64,000 nucleotides of DNA from an uncultured Bacteroidales bacterium (lineage in GTDB: Bacteria > Bacteroidota > Bacteroidia > Bacteroidales > SZUA-534), in NCBI GenBank assembly GCA_902790595.1, contig CADASL010000006.1, forward strand, positions 186,001-250,000. Direction: 5' to 3'. Below are positions 58,566-64,000 of this stretch, one piece after another. Below the pieces are notes generated by a model. It did no database searches. It was not told the origin of the DNA and saw nothing but the letters and a program-made list of their open reading frames with translations. The first letter of the stretch is position 1; each line of letters opens with the position of its first letter. The translations under genes and the position numbers were made by a program.

Positions 58566-59066
58566 TCAATATTGGTCTTTCAGCAATATGTAGTTCCGTG
58601 CCGATTGCTCAATCATTTCGCTGTTTTTCAACTCTTTGACTTTAGTGGCCGGAACACCTGCGTAGATGAATCCCGATTCAAGAGTGCGGCCGCCCAGAAC
58701 AAGAGCGTTGGCCGCCACAATGCTGCCCGACTCAACCACTGCGTTGTCCAGAACCGTGGAGCCCATCCCGACAAGGACATTGTCTTTTATGATGGCGCCG
58801 TGCACAATGGCGTTGTGCCCGATGGTCACATTATTGCCGATGATGGTTGTTGAAACGCCTTCGGAGCTGTGAATTACCACGCCGTCCTGCACATTGGTGT
58901 TGTTGCCGATGGTGATGGCGCCCGCGTCGCCGCGCAGCACACTGCCGTACCAGATGCTGCAGTTGTCGCCAATCTCAACCTCGCCGATGATAGTGGCGTT
59001 TTCGGCAATAAAACAGTTGGCGCCAATGCGTGGCGTGAATCCGTTAAACGATTTTATGATAGCCAT
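58566..59066 (-). CDS. Gamma carbonic anhydrase family protein
   Basis: 166-residue left-handed beta-helix trimer-forming protein with hexapeptide repeats (IGDNCSIWYGSVLRGD, IIGNNVTIGHNAIVHGA). All three zinc-ligand histidines are present (VVIHSS, TIGHN, IVHG). It may hydrate CO2, though many members are only predicted to be enzymes. It ends the minus-strand group siaB-siaC-gammaCA; the start is 21 bp from the siaC stop. Confidence 0.92.
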   Translation of the reverse strand: MAIIKSFNGFTPRIGANCFIAENATIIGEVEIGDNCSIWYGSVLRGDAGAITIGNNTNVQDGVVIHSSEGVSTTIIGNNVTIGHNAIVHGAIIKDNVLVGMGSTVLDNAVVESGSIVAANALVLGGRTLESGFIYAGVPATKVKELKNSEMIEQSARNYILLKDQY

Positions 59067-59087
59067 TTGTGTGTGATTGAGCCGTTG

Positions 59088-59489
59088 TTAGAAGGCCACA
59101 AAGTTGATTGGACATTTGATTAGGTCGGTGAATTCCTTGCCTGTCTCAAGCATGTCCTCGTCCTCTTTTTTGTATTGCCACTCAATTGCGACTTGCAGTC
59201 CGCTTTCAAATAACTTATTGATAAGCAATACAATATCCAAAATGTATTTGGCAGATGACGAATTGAAATAGTCGTAGCAGAGTTTGAAAACCATCGGATT
59301 TTGGGCCGTTTTTGCCTTCAGCTCATCGTTGATGTTTCGCTTAATATCTGTCAGCCAGTCAATAAGTTGCCCATAGAATGCCACTACGTCCTCGGGGCGT
59401 GAGCAGCCTTTAATCTCGTACCGGTTGTTGTCGAAGTCGAAAAGTACCGACGGGGTTGTGCTTGTCCTTTCAATCTTGATGATTTCCAT
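59088..59489 (-). CDS. siaC: SiaC family regulatory phosphoprotein (DUF1987)
   Basis: 133-residue protein of DUF1987/SiaC. In Pseudomonas, SiaC is phosphorylated by the kinase SiaB and controls the diguanylate cyclase SiaD. Visible pattern: SVLFDFDNNRYEIKGCSRPEDVVAFYGQLIDWL and KLCYDYFNSSSAKYILDIVLLINKL, a STAS-like alpha/beta core. It lies 4 bp after siaB. No siaA phosphatase or diguanylate cyclase gene lies nearby, so the output here is unknown. Confidence 0.88.
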   Translation of the reverse strand: MEIIKIERTSTTPSVLFDFDNNRYEIKGCSRPEDVVAFYGQLIDWLTDIKRNINDELKAKTAQNPMVFKLCYDYFNSSSAKYILDIVLLINKLFESGLQVAIEWQYKKEDEDMLETGKEFTDLIKCPINFVAF

Positions 59490-59493
59490 AATC

Positions 59494-60009
59494 TTATTGT
59501 TTCGGTTGGTCTGTTATGCTAATGGTGAAATTGATGTTCGAGCTCTCGCTGTCAATCGGTTCAACGGCGTATTTGATAGGCTCGCGCGAGCATCTTAGAA
59601 TCTTCATCAGTCCAAGTCCGGCGCCGCCTTTCTCCGATATGTGCCCCTCGTGTATCGTCTTGCTGTAAAGCGCTTTAACTTCATCAAGCGACAAATTGTT
59701 CAGCTTGTCGATACGGTCGGTAAGTTGTTTCAAATCTTTGTTTCCCACGCGGTTGCCAACGGTGAGCGAATAGTGTAATCCGTTTTGTATCAGCGAAAGC
59801 TTAATCTGCGGGTTTTGCTCAGGGGTGTTGATGTTGAAATTGTGCCGGTATGCGTTTTCGAGCACCTCAACCATTATCGAGAACATCCTGATTTTGCACT
59901 TAGGGCACTGAGTCTCAGGCATCCGCTGGTTGAAGAGTATCAGCAATTCCTCAATCTTTTCAAAGGTAATCTCACCTTCGTATTCCATTAATTGTTTGTA
60001 ATCGTTCAT
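59494..60009 (-). CDS. siaB: SiaB family protein kinase
   Basis: 171-residue GHKL-fold kinase of the SiaB type (DUF6272). The N-box is VEVLENAYRHN (about residues 47-57) and the G-box SEKGGAGLGLMKILR (about 129-143). It is expected to phosphorylate SiaC on a Ser/Thr. It is the first gene of the siaB-siaC unit. Confidence 0.88.
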   Translation of the reverse strand: MNDYKQLMEYEGEITFEKIEELLILFNQRMPETQCPKCKIRMFSIMVEVLENAYRHNFNINTPEQNPQIKLSLIQNGLHYSLTVGNRVGNKDLKQLTDRIDKLNNLSLDEVKALYSKTIHEGHISEKGGAGLGLMKILRCSREPIKYAVEPIDSESSNINFTISITDQPKQ

Positions 60010-60108
60010 CTTACAGCTGCTAAATTAGCTATTTGGTCAATGCCGTAATTGTACTGTTTTTTGTTGGAAAAAACAACCCCTAATGTCGCTTTTGCGTGTT
60101 TTTCGGAA

Positions 60109-61263
60109 CTATACGTATGCGCCGCGTTTCAGCATCGACACTTCCTTGTCGGTCAGGAAGCGCCATTTGCCGCGGGGCAGATTTTTCTTGGTCAGGCCGG
60201 CGTAATATACGCGGTCGAGCTTGCGCACGCGGTATTGCAGCGCCTCGAACATACGGCGCACAATGCGGTTGCGGCCCGAGTGGATGACCACGCCAACCTC
60301 GCTCAAGTCGTCGGGGTTGCAGTATTCAATCTCGTCGGCTTTGGCAGGACCGTCTTCAAGTTCGATTCCGGTAAGCATCTTCTCAATGTCCTCCTCGGCC
60401 ATTTTGCGGTCGAGAGTCACGTGGTAGATTTTCTGCTTGTTGTATTTCGGATGGCACAGATGCTCGGCAAGGTCGCCGTCGTTGGTTAGCAGCAGCAGGC
60501 CTGTGGTGGCGCGGTCGAGGCGGCCAACCGGATAGACACGGCTCTTGATGGCGTCGCCAAGTAGGTCCATCACCGTTTTTTCGGCGTGCGGGTCGTCGGT
60601 GGTGGTCACGTAGTCTTTCGGCTTGTTGAGCAGAATATACGTTTTGCGCTCGGGCATCAGCGGAGCGTCGTTGAATTTCACCACGTCGCCATAGTGTACT
60701 TTTGTTCCTAATTCGGTGACAATCTTTCCGTTAATCGATATTACACCTGCCGTGATGTACTGGTCGGCGTCGCGGCGGCTGCACACTCCGGCGTTGGCAA
60801 TGTAGCGGTTCAGGCGGATGCCGTCGTCCTCGGTGAAGGTCGATTTGCTGTGGTTTTCGCCGTTCCGGCGCTGATAGCTCCGGCGCGGAGTTTGTTCATC
60901 GTCATCGAAAGAGCGTTGGAATCGGGGCTTTCGGTTATTCCACGATTTACGGTCTTCGTCGTCATTATGCTGGAAACGAGGTTTGCGGCTCTTCCACGGA
61001 GTCTGTTCGCCATCATCGTCTCGCCATTTGTTATTGCCACGGAATCCCTGTTTTGAGCCGCGGCTGTCGTTGTGGCGGTTGTCACCGAAACGGTTGTTGC
61101 GGCGCGGACGCTCGTTGTCGTCATCGTCGCCGAAACTATGCGATTTGCTTTGCCTGAAATCGCGTTTTTTGTCGTAAGACCTTGAGTCACTTGAATTTTT
61201 GCGGAAGTCGGTACGGTTGTCACGACGGCCACCTTTGTTTCCTGAATTGAATTGCATAAACAT
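60109..61263 (-). CDS. rRNA pseudouridine synthase (RsuA/RluB family) with long basic N-terminal extension
   Basis: 384-residue enzyme isomerising uridine in rRNA. Residues 1-145 are a disordered, Arg/Asp/Asn-rich extension (GNKGGRRDNRTDFRKN, NDDEDRKSWNNRKPRFQ repeats). Then an S4 domain (IRLNRYIANAGVCSRRDADQYITAG) and the catalytic domain VYPVGRLDRATTGLLLLTNDGDLAEHL (catalytic D in GRLDRAT). The N-terminal extension is usual in Bacteroidota RluB-like proteins and probably binds RNA. A -7 box lies directly upstream. The alternative ATG at 61257 removes two residues. Confidence 0.92.
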   Translation of the reverse strand: MFMQFNSGNKGGRRDNRTDFRKNSSDSRSYDKKRDFRQSKSHSFGDDDDNERPRRNNRFGDNRHNDSRGSKQGFRGNNKWRDDDGEQTPWKSRKPRFQHNDDEDRKSWNNRKPRFQRSFDDDEQTPRRSYQRRNGENHSKSTFTEDDGIRLNRYIANAGVCSRRDADQYITAGVISINGKIVTELGTKVHYGDVVKFNDAPLMPERKTYILLNKPKDYVTTTDDPHAEKTVMDLLGDAIKSRVYPVGRLDRATTGLLLLTNDGDLAEHLCHPKYNKQKIYHVTLDRKMAEEDIEKMLTGIELEDGPAKADEIEYCNPDDLSEVGVVIHSGRNRIVRRMFEALQYRVRKLDRVYYAGLTKKNLPRGKWRFLTDKEVSMLKRGAYV

Positions 61264-61277
61264 TTTATTTCAAGCCG

Positions 61278-61285
61278 CAAAGTTA
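61278..61285 (-). promoter_or_regulatory. -7 element TAACTTTG
   Basis: Minus-strand TAACTTTG, 14 bp upstream of the pseudouridine synthase ATG. The short leader slightly favours ATG 61257 as start. Confidence 0.5.
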
Positions 61286-61347
61286 TAAAATTTGGTTAAC
61301 TGAAATTAACTAATCTCTTGCATCAAACACTTGTAATTCGAACTGCA

Positions 61348-61355
61348 TATATTTG
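61348..61355 (+). promoter_or_regulatory. -7 element TATATTTG of mntP
   Basis: TATATTTG matches TAnnTTTG, 17 bp before the mntP ATG. Confidence 0.5.
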
Positions 61356-61372
61356 CGGCAAAATTTTCTAAT

Positions 61373-61930
61373 ATGAGCATTTTCGATATTCTCATCATTG
61401 CCGTTGCGCTGGCAATGGACTGCTTTTCGGTGTCGGTGGCCGCGGGAGTGGCCATTGAGCGCCCGCGTTTTCGCACGGTGCTAGTTATGGCCGTTTTCTT
61501 CGGTGGTTTCCAGGGACTTATGCCGGTTATTGGTTGGCTCACTGGCGGCAGTGTTGCTCATCTTATTCAGGCTTTCGACCATTGGGTGGCTTTCGGTTTG
61601 TTGGCGTTCATCGGTGGTGGAATGATTCGTGAGTCGCTCGCGGGCGAGGAGAATAGGCCGCTTGATGTTACCAGAGTCAAGACTCTGTTTGAGCTTGCCG
61701 TCGCCACCAGTGTTGACGCGCTTGTGGTGGGTGTCGATTTGGGACTGATGCAGAACGCATTGGTTGTGCCGGCACTGATTATCGCCGCAGTGTCGTTCCT
61801 GCTCACGATTGTCGGTTTTTACCTTGGCGTTTATTTCAAGCGTATCTGCAAGTTCAACTTCGGACTAGTCGGCGGCATTGTCCTCATCTGCATCGGCCTG
61901 AAGATACTCATTGAGCACTTGATGAGCTGA
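61373..61930 (+). CDS. mntP: Manganese efflux pump MntP
   Basis: 185-residue inner-membrane protein with six predicted helices arranged as two inverted repeats. The conserved metal motifs are ALAMDCFSVSVAAG in helix 1 and ATSVDALVVGVDLG in helix 4. MntP exports Mn(II) to avoid toxicity. Length and motifs match fully. In other bacteria expression is under Mn-riboswitch or MntR control; no such element is visible in the short leader here. Confidence 0.93.
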   Translation: MSIFDILIIAVALAMDCFSVSVAAGVAIERPRFRTVLVMAVFFGGFQGLMPVIGWLTGGSVAHLIQAFDHWVAFGLLAFIGGGMIRESLAGEENRPLDVTRVKTLFELAVATSVDALVVGVDLGLMQNALVVPALIIAAVSFLLTIVGFYLGVYFKRICKFNFGLVGGIVLICIGLKILIEHLMS

Positions 61931-61957
61931 TGATTGAGTCGGATGAACCTTTTGCAA

Positions 61958-64000
61958 CTATTTAGAGCCCAATTCTTTCAATAGGGTTTCTTCAATTCCG
62001 CAACCATCGGCTTGCGCTTTTTTGATTGTGGCCATTATGCGTTTGTCGTCGTTCAGCCAGGCGTTGAGGCTCTCGGCATTATAGCGGGCACGATTCTCTA
62101 AAATCACCTGTTTGGCAATTGACGTGCGGGCAATTTCAAAATTCTCCGGCTTGTCCGTGATGTTGTCCGGTATTTGGGCTATATAGTTGTATGCCAGTTT
62201 GAAATTCTTTTTGTTATAGTGCGTAACAGCCAGATTGTAAAGAGCCGTCGGGTTTTTCGACGACAATTTCAAGGCTTCTTCGCAGGCTTTAATTGCTTCG
62301 TCGTATTGCTCGAGTTTCATATACGACGAGCCGAGTGCGTTGTAAGTGATAATGTGGTATGGAGCCGCCTTCAGAGCTTTTTTGTATTCAACAATTGCTG
62401 CATTGTCGTTGCCGGTCATCGCCAGAGCGATGCCTTTGTAAAAGAGCGTCGGTGCAGTGTAATTATTGACCGTGTACGGCCATTGGTCGGCTTTGCGCGT
62501 TATCAATATTATTTTTTGCCAATCTTTTTCATAGTAATAACGAAGAATTCGACGGGTAGCTTTCTCTCCATTATAGAATTGCAGTGACTGAATAAAACCT
62601 AATATGGCGATGGTTGCACAAGTGGCTATCAGTGCAGAAGTCGAGGCAATGCCGCTCTTTTTTTCGTTGGTTTCGCTTTCGCGACGGTTGTCGGCCAAAA
62701 CAATGGCGCAGACTGAGAGCAGAACCAGATTGTGCTCAATGCGCTCGTGTGGAAAGTCGAGCATCGACACAAACATCCAGCCAATCAGTGCTGATACTGC
62801 TAATATGTTGAATATCAGCGTACTCTTTTCGCTTGTGCGTTTAATGTTGGTAAATCCGATGATTATAATCCCGATAAAGAACACTAAATACCCCAGAAAA
62901 CCGATAGTTCCCACTTCCGATATGAGCCACAGGTAGTCGTTGTGCGGGCGCTGGAAAGTCAGAGAGCCTTCGCGCAGTTTCTCGCCGAACTCGTCAACAC
63001 CGTATTTCGGAATTATTATCTGCCACTGTCCAGGACCAAAGCCAATTAGCGGGTGCTCTTTTATCATTTCGACGGATTTCGTCCAAATTATCTTGCGCAT
63101 TGCCACTGACGATTCTCCGTGCTCGTTGTCACGGTATCCATATTTCTCGGGGTTGATAGTCAGCAGGAACTTCTCTTTTATGGTCCGTTCGATTTGCGTG
63201 TCGGTCAAACAAATAATGCCGACACCGAAAACAATGGCGGCTATGGGAGCCGCAATCAGCGCGATTTTTATCCATTTGCCAGCTGGCTGCCCTGTTTTGC
63301 GCGGTTTAATGCGCAGTATATACACATATAATATAATGGCGGCAACGCCTGCCGATAGCATAATTGCTCCAATCACTGTACGCGTGAGCAAAAACGTTAC
63401 TAAAGTCAAGTTGCTAATAACGATGATTATGCCAATACCAAACCATACCGCAGAGGTTATGCTATGCCGTTTGATGTTGAAAATGTGGTAGATGGCCGTC
63501 GGCAGTGTTATGAATAGCAGCGATGCCAGAAGGTTTTTGTTTGAGCAGGTTGAGTAAATCCCCTCCATTATCTGGGTTAGATAGTACGACCTGTGCTGAG
63601 TGGCGGCTCTGTATTTGCTGAAATCGGCATTAGCCAGCTGCACTAAGGCTATGCCGATGAAAATGGCGCTGGTCACTGTAATGGTCTTAATCAGAATATC
63701 GCGCATCTGCGGGTTGGCCTTCAGCATCTGATAAATCACAAAGAACCACATACATAGCATAAACTCTTTTGCGATGTGGAAAAATGCCTCGTGGCCGTTA
63801 ATCACGTTCACACACGAAACAATGTGCATCAGCATAAACAAAGCCAGTCCGCCGAAAACCACGGATTCGGTGCGGTTAAAACTGAATCTGCCGCCCTTAA
63901 TTACAAAAATCACCATAATTGGTATCACGGCAAGTAAAAACACCGATAACGCCAGCTGACGAGGTAGGAGAGATGCGTCCATCATTGTTTGGTCAGCCCA
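61958..64000 (-). CDS. O-antigen ligase/polymerase-like membrane protein with TPR C-terminus (5' end probably outside)
   Basis: At least 675 residues. About ten to twelve transmembrane helices with the Wzy_C/O-antigen-ligase (PF04932) segment: HPLIGFGPGQWQIIIPKYG, QRPHNDYLWLISEVGTIGFLGY and LDFPHERIEHN, where R and H residues form the usual catalytic loop. After residue 470 the protein has TPR-like repeats (HIITYNALGSSYMKLEQYDEAIKACEEALKLSSKNPTALYNLAVTHYNKKNF). The frame stays open from the first Met pair (63985) to the window edge, so the true start may lie beyond it. It may ligate or polymerise glycans or glycosylate proteins; substrate unknown. Confidence 0.82.
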   Translation of the reverse strand, partial: WADQTMMDASLLPRQLALSVFLLAVIPIMVIFVIKGGRFSFNRTESVVFGGLALFMLMHIVSCVNVINGHEAFFHIAKEFMLCMWFFVIYQMLKANPQMRDILIKTITVTSAIFIGIALVQLANADFSKYRAATQHRSYYLTQIMEGIYSTCSNKNLLASLLFITLPTAIYHIFNIKRHSITSAVWFGIGIIIVISNLTLVTFLLTRTVIGAIMLSAGVAAIILYVYILRIKPRKTGQPAGKWIKIALIAAPIAAIVFGVGIICLTDTQIERTIKEKFLLTINPEKYGYRDNEHGESSVAMRKIIWTKSVEMIKEHPLIGFGPGQWQIIIPKYGVDEFGEKLREGSLTFQRPHNDYLWLISEVGTIGFLGYLVFFIGIIIIGFTNIKRTSEKSTLIFNILAVSALIGWMFVSMLDFPHERIEHNLVLLSVCAIVLADNRRESETNEKKSGIASTSALIATCATIAILGFIQSLQFYNGEKATRRILRYYYEKDWQKIILITRKADQWPYTVNNYTAPTLFYKGIALAMTGNDNAAIVEYKKALKAAPYHIITYNALGSSYMKLEQYDEAIKACEEALKLSSKNPTALYNLAVTHYNKKNFKLAYNYIAQIPDNITDKPENFEIARTSIAKQVILENRARYNAESLNAWLNDDKRIMATIKKAQADGCGIEETLLKELGSK

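Overview
The window comes from a Bacteroidales-type (phylum Bacteroidota) chromosome, probably of an anaerobic gut or rumen-like organism. Supporting signs are the Rnf-RseC operon, outer-membrane OmpP1/FadL and lipoprotein genes, a eukaryote-like ProRS, SiaB/SiaC genes, DUF3791/DUF3990 genes, a DUF1566/FISUMP-type lipoprotein, and many promoters with the Bacteroidota -7 motif TAnnTTTG and no Shine-Dalgarno sequences. The genus cannot be fixed from this sequence.

Layout. 1-5 kb: minus-strand Rnf operon (rseC, rnfB, rnfC, start of rnfD) and an acyl-CoA ligase. 5-19 kb: mostly housekeeping and carbohydrate genes (GlcNAc-kinase-like ATPase, xseB, malQ, trxB, tRNA-Pro, panE, secreted GH2 beta-galactosidase, CDF transporter, malate dehydrogenase), interrupted at 16.5-17.9 kb by an AAA ATPase with repeats and a decayed ATPase 3' end. 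19-25 kb: a coupled DUF3791-DUF3990-DUF3791 module and an ABC exporter operon with four paralogous permeases ending in a YtrA-type regulator. 25-30 kb: LysM glucosaminidase, MntA/HepT toxin-antitoxin pair, fmt, and a GH16-like protein lacking its catalytic glutamates. 30-36 kb: glycogen/starch genes (glgB, GH13 amylase) around a B-repeat lipoprotein. 35.7-37.4 kb: a DUF234-type ATPase flanked on both sides by regularly spaced TTGGCCAA arrays. 37-48.6 kb: asnB, hslR, ispE, dnaB, a secreted protein, OmpP1, a Tyr/Ser-rich lipoprotein, proS. 48.6-54 kb: a defence island (RhuM-Vsr divergent from XRE-McrB-McrC). 54-54.5 kb: a nudix fragment fused to a decayed ATPase 3' end and a third dyad array. 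54.5-64 kb: nudix hydrolase, unknown cytoplasmic protein, cytidylate-kinase-like protein, CCA-adding enzyme, gamma carbonic anhydrase, SiaC/SiaB, pseudouridine synthase, MntP and an O-antigen ligase/TPR protein running off the edge.

The most unusual signal is a recurring association of AAA+ ATPase genes or their decayed 3' ends with private, regularly iterated short repeats at three places (16.5, 35.7-37.4 and 54.1-54.35 kb). At 35.7 kb the array carries the promoter of the ATPase gene and starts with a 15-bp scar of that gene's own 3' end, so the gene plus array looks like a duplicating or mobile unit. Several intergenic spaces also carry recurrent palindromes and composite dispersed repeats.
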